DNA of 64,000 nucleotides from Robiginitomaculum sp. (lineage in GTDB: Bacteria; Pseudomonadota; Alphaproteobacteria; Caulobacterales; Maricaulaceae). This document shows, one piece after another, positions 1 through 8,639 of the stretch (its first letter is position 1; every line of letters begins with the position of its first letter). The notes beneath the pieces are model-generated. The model had not been told where the DNA came from. It did not search any database and was given only the letters and a program-made list of their open reading frames with translations. Made by a program: the position numbers and the translations under genes. The stretch spans positions 48,942 through 112,941 of the forward strand of contig JAJFFQ010000058.1 in assembly GCA_021776565.1 (NCBI GenBank), written 5' to 3'.

Positions 1-605
1 CTTGGATCGTCTGTTTCTATGCTGTGGATTGGCTTTATTGTTTCGGGAAGGTGCAAGCCTATTTCATACCGGCGACGGTCGATGGAATTTGTTCTCCCAA
101 TTTTGTAATATTTTCCAGATTTCATTAAATAAACATACTCGGTTTGGGAATCCTCAATGTTATCACTGGGATGTACTACTTCTTCTGTTTTTGCATTTTC
201 AAGCATTTCAATAAGGTGGCTCGGAGCACCAGTTTTTTGTGCATACTTTATCGTTTGTGAAAGTCTCTCGTTTTTCCTGCCAAGCCGCTTTTCAAACGTA
301 GTACGGGCTGGAAATGATTTGTCGTTCCTCGCTTTGAGCAACAAATCACCCTCTGTTGGGACTCGCCCTAATTCTTCCGTGAAATTCAGATAGGTTTGTA
401 ATAGGTTTTCAATTGGGAAGGGTGCCGTTTTACTGTTTGCTTGAAAACCAGCCTCAATTAAGACATCCCCCCACTTGGTCCAATACTGCCCATACCAGGC
501 ACTTCGGGATATTCCAGTTACCTTCTCAAATTTTTGCCGCCCAGGTGCCTTGCCTTCGATTTTTGCAATTCGCTTAACTTCTTCAATAATTTGATCGCGG
601 GTCAT
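1..605 (-). CDS. GIY-YIG nuclease with homing-endonuclease-associated repeats (3' end outside window)
   Basis: The minus strand is open from an ATG at 605 to the window edge, giving about 201 residues with no stop. The N-terminal half carries two degenerate repeats of the homing-endonuclease-associated (HNH_repeat) type, each with a Gly-x-x-Pro start and a Trp/Gly-Ala-Gly-Phe-like end (residues about 12-53 and 72-110). From about residue 165 a GIY-YIG core of the Mug113/T5orf172 type begins: YVYLMKSGKYYKIGRT, followed by an arginine-rich turn. The catalytic Glu would lie beyond the edge. The family cuts DNA and is found in mobile or phage-related settings, but no phage genes are visible here. 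It is more A/T-rich by eye than the genes to its right, which fits transfer. The reading frame and fold type are well supported; the biological target is unknown. Confidence 0.75.
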   Translation of the reverse strand, partial: MTRDQIIEEVKRIAKIEGKAPGRQKFEKVTGISRSAWYGQYWTKWGDVLIEAGFQANSKTAPFPIENLLQTYLNFTEELGRVPTEGDLLLKARNDKSFPARTTFEKRLGRKNERLSQTIKYAQKTGAPSHLIEMLENAKTEEVVHPSDNIEDSQTEYVYLMKSGKYYKIGRTNSIDRRRYEIGLHLPETIKPIHSIETDDP

Positions 606-656
606 GCTTTTATGTTTACAGCAGAAGAGTTAGTAGATGCAACATACCCGCAAACC

Positions 657-746
657 GTCATTGCGGCCCTCGCTTTTGCAAGGACAGGCTCCAGCCGCAA
701 TCCAAAGCGAGGTATCAAAATAGACCTCGGCCTTCGCTGGAATGAC
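657..746. repeat. Dispersed intergenic repeat of the VIPAKAG-type
   Basis: This 90-bp stretch begins with GTCATT and ends with AATGAC, which are inverted copies. Translated on the minus strand it reads HLVIPAKAEVYFD and later SEGRNDG, the false peptide known from a very common proteobacterial intergenic repeat. It lies in the 387-bp gap between the nuclease gene and the sulfoxide reductase gene. No gene is supported here. Confidence 0.55.
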
Positions 747-825
747 CAGATGTCTGTTGAGTATTTTTCCATGCTTTGAGCAATTGTGTTTCAGGTTTGC
801 ATTTTCCGGGATGATTTGTTCTGTT

Positions 826-945
826 TCCTCCTTCCCCCCTCCGGCAGCTTCGTTGACACCTCCCCCATAAACGGAGGAGGAAAGCGTACGTATTCTTTCG
901 TCCCCCGCAAGCGGGGGAAGTGGCCGCAATAGCGGTCGAGGGGGG
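826..945. repeat. C/G-rich palindromic intergenic repeat
   Basis: The stretch contains alternating runs of C and G: a near-palindrome around CCTCCCCCATAAACGGAGG, a perfect hairpin at 901-918 (TCCCCCGC, loop AA, GCGGGGGA) and a closing G-run at 941-945. Alphaproteobacterial genomes carry many copies of repeats built this way. The hairpin has no T-run, so a simple intrinsic terminator is not supported. The rest of the gap (946-992) holds only the 3' flank of the next gene. Confidence 0.5.
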
Positions 946-992
946 ATAAGGTTGTTGCGTCCAGAACTGTTTGGGGTTTGATAGGCTTTTGC

Positions 993-1460
993 CTACATAA
1001 CCAGCAAGTCAGCGCAAATGGCCTCAATACCCGCCTGGTCTTCTTCATCAAAGGCACCGGCTTGCGTGGAATCCACATCCAGCACTGCGCAGAGCGTGCC
1101 GTGCGCGTCAAAAACCGGCACCACAATCTCTGACCTGGTGGCGCTGTCACAGGCGATGTGATCGGCAATGGCATGCACATCGGCAATGAGCTGCGTTTTG
1201 CCGGTACGCGCAGCAGCACCACAAACCCCACGTGAGAACGCGATACGCAAACACCCCAGCGTGCCTTGGTATGGCCCCACCACCAGCTCGTTTTTCTTGT
1301 GCGGGTCAACTTCATAAAACCCTGTCCAGTAAAAGCGTGGAGCGAAGGCCTGGTTAAGTAGGCAAACAGCACTGGCAAAGCGCGCCGTACGGCTGGTCTC
1401 ACCGGCGATAACCGCGTTAATTTGCTGGTGTACTTGCGCATAAAGGGCTGGTTTCGACAT
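993..1460 (-). CDS. msrC: Free methionine-(R)-sulfoxide reductase (GAF domain)
   Basis: This 155-residue protein is a single GAF domain of the fRMsr family, which reduces free methionine-R-sulfoxide in the cytosol. The three family cysteines are present at C70, C80 and C104, with the same 10- and 24-residue spacing as the E. coli enzyme (C84, C94, C118). The GAF core motifs VVGPYQG, GVCG and AVLDVDS are intact. The ATG at 1460 gives the expected family N-terminus (MSKPALYAQV). Longer upstream starts would run into mutY and are not needed. It lies 31 bp downstream of mutY on the same strand, so the two may be co-transcribed as an oxidative-damage pair. Confidence 0.88.
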   Translation of the reverse strand: MSKPALYAQVHQQINAVIAGETSRTARFASAVCLLNQAFAPRFYWTGFYEVDPHKKNELVVGPYQGTLGCLRIAFSRGVCGAAARTGKTQLIADVHAIADHIACDSATRSEIVVPVFDAHGTLCAVLDVDSTQAGAFDEEDQAGIEAICADLLVM

Positions 1461-1491
1461 GGGGTTTCTGCCTTTTCCAAAGGTGCAAAGT

Positions 1492-2571
1492 CTATGTAGT
1501 TGCGCGATCAGCCTGTGCCAAGACCTTGACCATAACGCTCGGCAGCGCCTCATTGTCCAGCGCATCCAGTGCCGCCCACCAGCCTTCATTGGGTACATAG
1601 GCCTTGGATGCTGTGAAGCTAAATACCTCAAGCTCCAAAGTAAAATGCGTAAACACATGACCGATAGTGCCACAAAAATGCCATTTGGCCGGTGCGGGCG
1701 CTATTTGCAGCCAGAGTTCATGCGTTTTGTTTTCTTCAGTCCAGTTTGTTCCCGGCACTTCACTCATGGCACCCAACAAACCTTTGGTCGGGCGGCGGCG
1801 CAACAAAACACTATCCTTGCGATAGAGCACAAAAGCAGCGCCATAGCGCACTGGCTTTCGCGCTTTTACTGTGCGGCGCGGATATAGTTTTGGATCGCCC
1901 GCTTTGGTGGCGGCACAAAAGCCCGCAAGAGGACAAGCGCCACAATCAGGGTTTTTAGGCCGACACACGGTCGCGCCCAAATCCATAAGCGCCTGGGGCC
2001 AGTCTGCCGCCCTTTCCCGGGCCACATACTGCGCAGCAAGAGCTTTAAGTGGCGCCCTGGCACGCGGTAGCGGTACCTTGAGCCGATGCAGACGCGCCAT
2101 CACCCGCTCTATATTACCATCCACCACATTGGTCGGGGCATGGTGGATGATGGCCATCATCGCCGCCGCTGTATAATCGCCAATGCCGGGCAGAGCGCGC
2201 AATTCGGCCTCGGTTTGCGGAAAAACACCATGATGGCGCTCTACAACCTGCCGGGCGCAGGCGTGCAAATTACGCGCCCGCGCATAATACCCCATGCCAG
2301 CCCATGCGGTTAGCACATCGTCCAGCGACGCGGCGGCCAGATGTTCAACTGTCGGCCAACGGGTTAAAAATCTTGCATAATACCCGCGCACACTGGCAAT
2401 AACGGTTTGTTGCAGCATGACCTCACTCAGCCAGACGCCATAGGGATCAGGTTTTACGCCCCGTCTGCGGGCATCGGGCCGTACCCGCCAGGGCAAATCG
2501 CGACCCTGTTGGTCATACCAGGTCAGCAGTGCCGTGCGAACGGCGTCTATGGTTTGTTGCGAATGTTTCAT
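1492..2571 (-). CDS. mutY: A/G-specific adenine DNA glycosylase
   Basis: This 359-residue enzyme removes adenine mispaired with 8-oxoguanine in base excision repair. The helix-hairpin-helix motif LPGIGDYTAAA lies at about residues 127-137. The general-acid Glu is E50 (WLSEVMLQQT) and the catalytic Asp is D151 (VVDGNIERV). The [4Fe-4S] cysteines C203, C210, C213 and C219 have the standard C-x6-C-x2-C-x5-C spacing. A NUDIX-like lesion-recognition domain occupies about residues 230-359. Length is normal for the family. It is divergent from the DUF721 gene, and the start at 2571 is the first Met of the conserved N-terminus. Confidence 0.95.
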   Translation of the reverse strand: MKHSQQTIDAVRTALLTWYDQQGRDLPWRVRPDARRRGVKPDPYGVWLSEVMLQQTVIASVRGYYARFLTRWPTVEHLAAASLDDVLTAWAGMGYYARARNLHACARQVVERHHGVFPQTEAELRALPGIGDYTAAAMMAIIHHAPTNVVDGNIERVMARLHRLKVPLPRARAPLKALAAQYVARERAADWPQALMDLGATVCRPKNPDCGACPLAGFCAATKAGDPKLYPRRTVKARKPVRYGAAFVLYRKDSVLLRRRPTKGLLGAMSEVPGTNWTEENKTHELWLQIAPAPAKWHFCGTIGHVFTHFTLELEVFSFTASKAYVPNEGWWAALDALDNEALPSVMVKVLAQADRATT

Positions 2572-2637
2572 ACTCTTTTGGCGATTTGTGACAGTAGCTT
2601 TGTTGAATCAGTGCTCATAGAGGCGCATCATGGCCTG

Positions 2638-3240
2638 ATGAACGCGCACAATAAAGATGGCTCACCTTCTTTGGCCTTGAAAACCCGCTTAACGCAACAG
2701 CGCGCCCGTACCCCCATGGATCCGGAGCGTGCGGCCCAGTTATTGCGCATGCCCACCCGTCCCGCTGCCCGCTCTGTTCCCAAAATTGGCCGCAAGGTTT
2801 TAGGTCTGGTGCGTCCATTACTGCGCGGTAATGGCGCCAGTCTTAACGAGCTTTCCATGCGCTGGCCGGAACTGGCCGGGGCCAGGCTCTTGCGCATTTG
2901 CCAACCGGAAAAATTATCGCGCAGTCGGGAGGGCACGGTCCTGACCATTGTCGCGCGCGGCGGTGCGGGCGCAGCACTGGTTGAACTGGAAGGTGAGGCG
3001 CTGATCTCACGGATCAACACCGCCTTTGGCCGGGATTTTGTTGCTCACCTGCGTATCCGTCAGGGCAGAATAGGTGCCCCAATTGCACAAACAGACACAT
3101 CAACCCAACTGATCGGCCCGTCTCCTGCGCAACTGTCTGTATTAAAAGAAAAACTGGATCGACTGCCTGCCGGGCCGCTACGCGAAGCAGCACGAAAACT
3201 GGGTCTTGCCATGCTAACCCGCACTGTTCAGAAAAATTAG
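2638..3240 (+). CDS. DUF721 family protein
   Basis: About 200 residues in the frame that ends at 3240 match the DUF721 pattern: a basic N-terminus, then a core beginning near LSMRWPELAG followed by TLTIVARGGAGAALVELEGEALISRINTAFG-like features. The family is often encoded beside DsbA or smc genes in alphaproteobacteria; its function is uncertain, with a nucleic-acid role suggested. The frame is open upstream into the mutY promoter, so the start is uncertain: ATG 2638 is given, and ATG 2716 (MDPERA) is a good alternative. The stop is 25 bp before the first DsbA start, suggesting an operon DUF721-dsbA-dsbA-smc. Confidence 0.8.
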   Translation: MNAHNKDGSPSLALKTRLTQQRARTPMDPERAAQLLRMPTRPAARSVPKIGRKVLGLVRPLLRGNGASLNELSMRWPELAGARLLRICQPEKLSRSREGTVLTIVARGGAGAALVELEGEALISRINTAFGRDFVAHLRIRQGRIGAPIAQTDTSTQLIGPSPAQLSVLKEKLDRLPAGPLREAARKLGLAMLTRTVQKN

Positions 3241-3265
3241 ATTGCCAATTTTAGAGAGATTATTC

Positions 3266-3922
3266 ATGCAAGTTTTACGTCGGTTTATTGTTACGCTTCT
3301 TCCGCTTGCCCTATGTGCCGGACTGACAGCGTGCTCTGGTAATAGCACCAGTGAAAACGCACGGTCTTCGGGCGAGCGCGATGATGACATGGCTATAGGT
3401 GACCCCAGGGCACCCATTGTAATGGTCGAATATGCTTCGCTGACCTGCCCCCATTGCGCGAAATTTCATGAAGATATTTTTCCTGAACTGAAAGCCAGAT
3501 ATATCGATACGGGCAAGATGCGATTTATTTTTCGCCAACTGCCCACCCCACCGGTTCCCTATGCCGTTGGTGCCGAAGCGGTGGCGCGATGCGCTGGCCC
3601 TGATAACTACTTTGGTCTTCTGGATGTGCTTTATGAAAAACAGAACTATTGGGTGCGGGCCAGCAACCCGCGCAGCGCCCTGATGGAAATTGCCGCCACA
3701 GCTGGCATATCTCAGGAGGATTTTGATGCCTGTGTCAGTGATGAAGCCAACATCACCCGCATACAGGCGTTTAGTAAAATCGCCAATGAAGACTTTAACA
3801 TCACCGGTACACCGTCTTTTGTCATTAACGGCGAGCGGCGGCCCCATGTTGCGGGCCGTCCCTATGGTCTTGAAGATTTTACCGCCGTCATTGATCCACT
3901 GCTGGATCATCTCGACAATTAG
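3266..3922 (+). CDS. DsbA-like thioredoxin-fold lipoprotein, copy 1
   Basis: This 218-residue protein has a basic N-terminus, a hydrophobic stretch and a lipobox (GLTAC) giving a lipidated C23. It is therefore predicted to be anchored on the periplasmic side of a membrane. The thioredoxin-fold redox site is C61-P-H-C64 in EYASLTCPHCAKFHED, and a cis-Pro site follows in ITGTPSFVING. It belongs to the DsbA/Com1/ScoI-like group that oxidises or shuffles protein disulfides. The ATG at 3266 has a nearby AGAGAG ribosome site and gives a proper signal peptide; the frame is open further upstream but that would spoil the signal. It is clearly paralogous to the next gene. Confidence 0.88.
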   Translation: MQVLRRFIVTLLPLALCAGLTACSGNSTSENARSSGERDDDMAIGDPRAPIVMVEYASLTCPHCAKFHEDIFPELKARYIDTGKMRFIFRQLPTPPVPYAVGAEAVARCAGPDNYFGLLDVLYEKQNYWVRASNPRSALMEIAATAGISQEDFDACVSDEANITRIQAFSKIANEDFNITGTPSFVINGERRPHVAGRPYGLEDFTAVIDPLLDHLDN

Positions 3923-3975
3923 AGTCTTGCACAGACCCAAGAATCGTAAGTTTATAACCATTGTGGAGAATTTTC

Positions 3976-4674
3976 ATGTTTAGTTTACGTCGTTTCCTTG
4001 CCGTCCTGACCCCGCTTGCCTTATGTGCCGGACTTGCCGCCTGTTCTGGTGGTGGTTCTGATACTGATGGACGTTCATCCGCCGAGCGCGATGATGACAT
4101 GGCCATGGGCGATCCCAAAGCCCCAGTGGTTATGATTGAATATGCCTCGCTAACCTGCCCCCATTGCGCGGATTTTCATGAAGATGTGTTTCCGGAACTG
4201 AAAAACAAATACATCGATACCGGCAAAATGCGCTTTGTCTTCAGGCAATTCCCAACCCCGCCGGTTCCCTATGCCGTTGGCGGCGAAGCGGTGGCAAGAT
4301 GTGCTGGGCCGGACAAATACTTTGACCTTTTAGATGTGCTTTATGAGAAACAGCGTTACTGGGTCACATCCAATAATCCACGCAAAGCCTTAATGGATAT
4401 TGCCGCTACGGCCGGCATATCCCAGGAAAGCTTTGATGCCTGTGTCAGTGATGAAGCCAATATCAAACGTATTCAGGAGGTCAGCAAAACCGCCCAGGAT
4501 GAGTTCAAGATCACCGGCACGCCATCTTTTATTATCAATGGTAAATTGCGGCCACGGGTGCGCACAATAGAAAGCTTTGTTGAAATAATTGACCCGATAC
4601 TGGGGATTAAGACAGAACCCAGAACAGAGAATAATGAAGAAAATACAGATGATGTAGAGAGCGGAGACCACTAG
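3976..4674 (+). CDS. DsbA-like thioredoxin-fold lipoprotein, copy 2
   Basis: This 232-residue protein is a tandem paralog of the gene 53 bp upstream. The signal peptide (FLAVLTPLALCAGL), lipobox (LAAC, C23), shared ERDDDMA linker, CPHC site (C61, C64) and cis-Pro motif all align. It differs by an added acidic tail of about 20 residues rich in E, D and N at the C-terminus. The ATG at 3976 follows TGGAGAA and is preferred over the in-frame TTG at 3961. It ends 4 bp before the smc start, so it is probably co-transcribed with smc. The duplication suggests two client sets or redox partners, which is inference. Confidence 0.88.
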   Translation: MFSLRRFLAVLTPLALCAGLAACSGGGSDTDGRSSAERDDDMAMGDPKAPVVMIEYASLTCPHCADFHEDVFPELKNKYIDTGKMRFVFRQFPTPPVPYAVGGEAVARCAGPDKYFDLLDVLYEKQRYWVTSNNPRKALMDIAATAGISQESFDACVSDEANIKRIQEVSKTAQDEFKITGTPSFIINGKLRPRVRTIESFVEIIDPILGIKTEPRTENNEENTDDVESGDH

Positions 4675-4678
4675 GCTC

Positions 4679-7600
4679 GTGCAATTCACTGCAATCAAAC
4701 TGGCGGGCTTCAAGTCCTTCATCGACCCGGCGGAGTTTCGCATAGAGCCGGGGCTGACCGGCGTGGTTGGCCCCAATGGTTGTGGCAAGTCCAACATTCT
4801 GGAGGCCTTGCGTTGGGTGATGGGCGCAAATTCTGCCAAGGCCATGCGTGCCGGTGCCATGGATGAGGTGATATTTTCAGGCTCGGCTGGTCGCCCGGCA
4901 CGTAATCATGCCGAGGTTGTACTTATTGTTGACAATGCAGATCGTAGCGCCCCGGCGCGCTTTAATGATAATGATACCCTGGAGGTTTCGCGCCGTATTT
5001 CCCGTGGTGCGGGTTCCACCTATCGCATAAATGGTGCCGAGGTACGGGCGCGCGATGTGCAATTATTGTTTGCCGATGCTTCAACGGGGGCAAATTCCCC
5101 GGCATTGGTGCGTCAGGGGCAAATATCCGAACTGATCGCTGCCAAGCCACAAAACCGCCGCCGGGTACTCGAGGAAGCAGCCGGTATTTCCGGTCTGCAT
5201 AACCGCCGTCATGAAGCTGAACTGCGCTTGCGTGCTGCAGAAAACAACCTGGCACGGCTGGATGATGTCTTTGGCGAGATCGAGGCCCAGCACGCACAGT
5301 TAAAACGGCAAGTGCGCGCGGCCACGCGTTATCGCAACCTGTCAACACAGATCCGCGCGCTGGAAGCCTTTGCCGCGCATTTACGCTGGAGTGAAGCCAG
5401 AGCACAGGTAAAAACCCTGCAAGACGAACTAGGCACCATTACCGCCATGACCGGCGAACTAGCCAGTGCCGCCGCCGCCGCACGGACAAAGGCTGAGCAA
5501 AACACCGAAGGGCTGGATGCCTTGCGCCAGGAAGAGGCCGTTGCCGCCGCCTTGCTGGCCCGCACAACAGCCGCCGTAGAGGTTATTGAACGCGATGCCA
5601 AAGAGGCGCAAACTCGCATAGAACAATTGCAAACGCGCCTTGAAGAACTGGGCCGTGATCGTGAGCATGAAACAATTCTGATTGAAGATGGCAAGGACAC
5701 CATCGCCCGCCTTGAGAATGAAGCACGGGCCTTGCAAAGCGTCGGCATAGATGAAAATGCCGTAGAAGAACTGTCTTGTCGCCGCGATGAAACCGCCGAA
5801 GCACGCACCAGGGCCGAGGCAACATTATCTCAAATTCAAATCAAGCACGCCGGGCAGATTGCAAATCGCCGTGCCGCAGAGCAAAGCTGCGCCCAGACCA
5901 ATGCACAGTTTTCGCGCGCCCGTGATGAGGTATCACGGGCACAATCTGCCCTTGAAAACATGATTGAGGGCGATAGCGCCCTTACCGGTTATCAGGAGGC
6001 CAAACAGGCGGTTCAGGATGCTGAAACCGCACTGGCAACCAGGCGGCAAAGCCTGGTTGAACTTGAAATGGCGCGCCTTGCCAGCGAAGAGACAGAGCGT
6101 ACCAACCGGGAGAGCTTTGATGATGCGCGGCGCCATCATGCTGCCCTGCAAGCAGAAACCGATGGACTGACCAAAGCCTTGTCAGGGCAGGAAACCGGGG
6201 ACTGGCCCGACATTGCTGAACAAATTAATGTACGCCCGGGTTATGAGCGCGCTATTGCCGCCGCTCTTGGTGATGATTTACAGGCCTCGGACGACAAGGG
6301 TGCGCCGATACATTGGCACGGTGCCTCAGAACCAGACGCACCATTACCCAAAGGCACGCAAACGCTGGCCAGTTTTATAGAGGCCCCTGCTGTGCTTGGC
6401 GCCCGACTATCACAAACCGGTCTGGTGGAGGCCCATAAAGGTGCCGCGCTGGCGGAGGCTTTAACGCCCGGCCAGCGCCTTGTCAGCATTGAAGGCCAAT
6501 TATGGCGTTGGGATGGATTGCGCACCAGCGCCGAAGCCCCGGCCCCCGCCGCTCACCGTCTGGAGCAACGTAATCGCCTTGCTGCACTTTTGCCGCTTTG
6601 CCAAAGTGCGCAGGATGAAGCGCAAAATGCCCGCACTTTGTGGCAACAAGCCAAAGAGACGGTCAGCGTGACACGCGAGGCAGAAAAAAACGCCCGAAAA
6701 ACCCTGCCCGAAGCAGAACAGGCATTAAGACTGGTGTTGGCACAAGCAGCTGAACTGGATCGCCAGCACAGCGCCGAGGCCGCCCGCGCCCAAACGCAAA
6801 AACAAGCCCTGGTGCGCTGGCAAGCTGTGCTTGATGAAGCGCAGAAGGAGGCAACAATAGCGGACACGGCACTGGCCGCATTGCCAGTGACGGATAATGA
6901 AGCTGGTGAACGCGCCATTGCGCAAGCAGAAGACCATGCAGCCACGGCCCGTGCCAACGCCGCCGATTCCGATGGTGCCTTGCGGGCGCTGGTTCGAGAG
7001 GCCGAGGCGCGCTCATTGCGATTAACCGCCATTGAGGCCGAACTGGATCAATGGCAAACTCGGGCCAGAAATGCGGCGTCGCGCAGTGAAGCCCTAGCCG
7101 TGCGCGAAACAACGATTAGCGAAGATCTGCGCCGCGCTCGCCTTGCGCCTGATGAAATCAATACGCGCCGGGCAGAAGCCTTTGCCGCCTCTGAAACAAC
7201 CGAAAAACGCCGAACAGTTGCCGCCAATGCACTGGACGAGGCAGAAACCAAACGCCGCACAGCAGAAACACAAGCACGAGAGGCCGAAGCAGAAGCAGCA
7301 AAACTGCGAGAAACCCGCGCAGGAAGTGAAGCACGTCTTGTGGCGGCGCAAGAACGTCTTGGTGAAATTGTTGCCCGCATTGGCGAGACTTTGCATTGTC
7401 CACCCCAAGCCCTGGCTGCCCAGGGTGAAATTTTAAATCAAACGCCAGAAAATGCCCCCGAAGCAGAACAGAAACTGGATACATTGCGCCGTCAGCGCGA
7501 TGGCATAGGGCCAGTGAATTTACGCGCTGCCGAGGAGGCCGAGGAGGCCGAAGAACGCTTGCAAGCCATGACCGCTGACCGGGATGATTTAATGGCGGCC

Positions 7601-8131
7601 ATCAACAAATTAAGACAGGGGATTGGCAGTTTGAACGCCGAGGGGCGCACACGCCTGCTGTCCGCTTTTGATGAAATTAACGCTCATTTCCAATCCCTGT
7701 TCCTGACACTTTTTGGCGGCGGACAGGCAGAGTTGCGGTTGACAGAATCAGATGATCCGCTGGATGCCGGTCTTGAAATTTATGCCAGCCCGCCCGGCAA
7801 AAAGCTGGATACCATGTCATTGCTTTCTGGCGGTGAACAATCACTGACGGCAGTGGCACTTATTTTTGCAGTATTTTTATCAAACCCGGCCCCGGTTTGT
7901 GTGCTTGATGAGGTCGAAGCGCCGCTGGACGATGCCAATGTGGATCGGTTTTGCGCCATGCTGGACGAGATGCGTCGGCGCACCAATACCCGATTTGTCA
8001 TCATCACCCACAATGCTGTTACCATGTCACGGGTTGATCGATTGTATGGTGTGACCATGGCCGAGCGCGGTGTATCACAACTGGTTTCTGTAGACCTGCA
8101 ACGTGCAGAAACCCTGGCTGCTGCGCAATAA
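4679..8131 (+). CDS. smc: Chromosome segregation protein SMC
   Basis: This 1150-residue ATPase forms the core of the condensin-like complex with ScpA and ScpB, neither of which is in this window. The Walker A GPNGCGKS lies at about residues 31-38. Long coiled coils rich in A, E, R and Q flank a hinge at about residues 500-620. The ABC signature LSGGEQ (about 1049-1054) and Walker B VCVLDEVEAPLDD (about 1073-1085) end the protein. The start is GTG at 4679, four bases after the preceding stop, and gives the canonical N-terminus (MQFTAIKLAGFKSF). Length is normal for alphaproteobacterial SMC. Confidence 0.95.
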   Translation: MQFTAIKLAGFKSFIDPAEFRIEPGLTGVVGPNGCGKSNILEALRWVMGANSAKAMRAGAMDEVIFSGSAGRPARNHAEVVLIVDNADRSAPARFNDNDTLEVSRRISRGAGSTYRINGAEVRARDVQLLFADASTGANSPALVRQGQISELIAAKPQNRRRVLEEAAGISGLHNRRHEAELRLRAAENNLARLDDVFGEIEAQHAQLKRQVRAATRYRNLSTQIRALEAFAAHLRWSEARAQVKTLQDELGTITAMTGELASAAAAARTKAEQNTEGLDALRQEEAVAAALLARTTAAVEVIERDAKEAQTRIEQLQTRLEELGRDREHETILIEDGKDTIARLENEARALQSVGIDENAVEELSCRRDETAEARTRAEATLSQIQIKHAGQIANRRAAEQSCAQTNAQFSRARDEVSRAQSALENMIEGDSALTGYQEAKQAVQDAETALATRRQSLVELEMARLASEETERTNRESFDDARRHHAALQAETDGLTKALSGQETGDWPDIAEQINVRPGYERAIAAALGDDLQASDDKGAPIHWHGASEPDAPLPKGTQTLASFIEAPAVLGARLSQTGLVEAHKGAALAEALTPGQRLVSIEGQLWRWDGLRTSAEAPAPAAHRLEQRNRLAALLPLCQSAQDEAQNARTLWQQAKETVSVTREAEKNARKTLPEAEQALRLVLAQAAELDRQHSAEAARAQTQKQALVRWQAVLDEAQKEATIADTALAALPVTDNEAGERAIAQAEDHAATARANAADSDGALRALVREAEARSLRLTAIEAELDQWQTRARNAASRSEALAVRETTISEDLRRARLAPDEINTRRAEAFAASETTEKRRTVAANALDEAETKRRTAETQAREAEAEAAKLRETRAGSEARLVAAQERLGEIVARIGETLHCPPQALAAQGEILNQTPENAPEAEQKLDTLRRQRDGIGPVNLRAAEEAEEAEERLQAMTADRDDLMAAINKLRQGIGSLNAEGRTRLLSAFDEINAHFQSLFLTLFGGGQAELRLTESDDPLDAGLEIYASPPGKKLDTMSLLSGGEQSLTAVALIFAVFLSNPAPVCVLDEVEAPLDDANVDRFCAMLDEMRRRTNTRFVIITHNAVTMSRVDRLYGVTMAERGVSQLVSVDLQRAETLAAAQ

Positions 8132-8182
8132 AATAATTATAATTTTTTATTTAATATCAATGTATTATAGAAATCATACTTG

Positions 8183-8213
8183 TCTTGACTTGAATCAAGA
8201 GCGCAGATAAATT
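8183..8213 (+). promoter_or_regulatory. Candidate promoter of the atp F0 operon with overlapping palindrome
   Basis: TTGACT at 8185-8190 and TAAATT at 8208-8213 are separated by 17 bp, a good housekeeping sigma-factor arrangement, in the 113-bp gap after smc. The -35 box sits inside a palindrome, TCTTGA-N6-TCAAGA (8183-8200), which could be an operator. This is a reading of motifs only. Confidence 0.4.
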
Positions 8214-8244
8214 GCGCCGCGATCCTGGGCAATTCTCAGGTGTT

Positions 8245-8595
8245 ATGAGATCAAACCTGATGACCGATGATGACGATTTACCCAAAGCCTCTGCCGAACT
8301 TGAAAGCCTGGGGGCACGCCTGGATGCACAAGCACGGGCAGCTAAAATTGAAGATGAAATACGGCGCACCGCAACGCAAGCTCTGGGCGGTGGATTTAGA
8401 ATTGCAGTTGAGATGCTTGCAGCACTGGTCGTCGGCACCGGTTTGGGTTATATGGCCGACCAACTGCTTGGCACCTTGCCGTGGTTCATGGTCGCGGGCA
8501 TCTTTTTGGGCTTTGCAGCCGGGATGAAAAACATGATCCGTTCCGCGAAACGTATGCACGCAAAGCGGGATGGTAAGGACGATAAAACGGGTTAA
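8245..8595 (+). CDS. atpI: F0F1 ATP synthase assembly protein AtpI
   Basis: This protein of about 116 residues has a charged N-terminal helix (MTDDDDLPKASAELESLG) and two membrane segments (about 55-75 and 82-100), with a basic tail. That is the layout of alphaproteobacterial AtpI, which helps assemble the c-ring and is usually first in the F0 operon, as here. Three in-frame starts are possible: TTG 8212, ATG 8245 and ATG 8260. The last gives the most family-like N-terminus, and 8245 has a weak CAGG upstream. The next gene, atpB, follows within 50 bp. Confidence 0.85.
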   Translation: MRSNLMTDDDDLPKASAELESLGARLDAQARAAKIEDEIRRTATQALGGGFRIAVEMLAALVVGTGLGYMADQLLGTLPWFMVAGIFLGFAAGMKNMIRSAKRMHAKRDGKDDKTG

Positions 8596-8639
8596 TTGCG
8601 CCAGTTCATATGGGGCGCACTTTTGAGGGAAATGGGCTA

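Noticed and set aside
791..1480. Long minus-strand frame of 229 codons
   Set aside because: It overlaps the sulfoxide reductase gene in another frame, runs through the C/G-rich repeat and resembles no protein; the frame 993-1460 has all catalytic cysteines.
2407..2637. N-terminal extension of the DUF721 frame
   Set aside because: It lies over the start of mutY on the other strand and has no family similarity; starts at 2638 or 2716 fit better.
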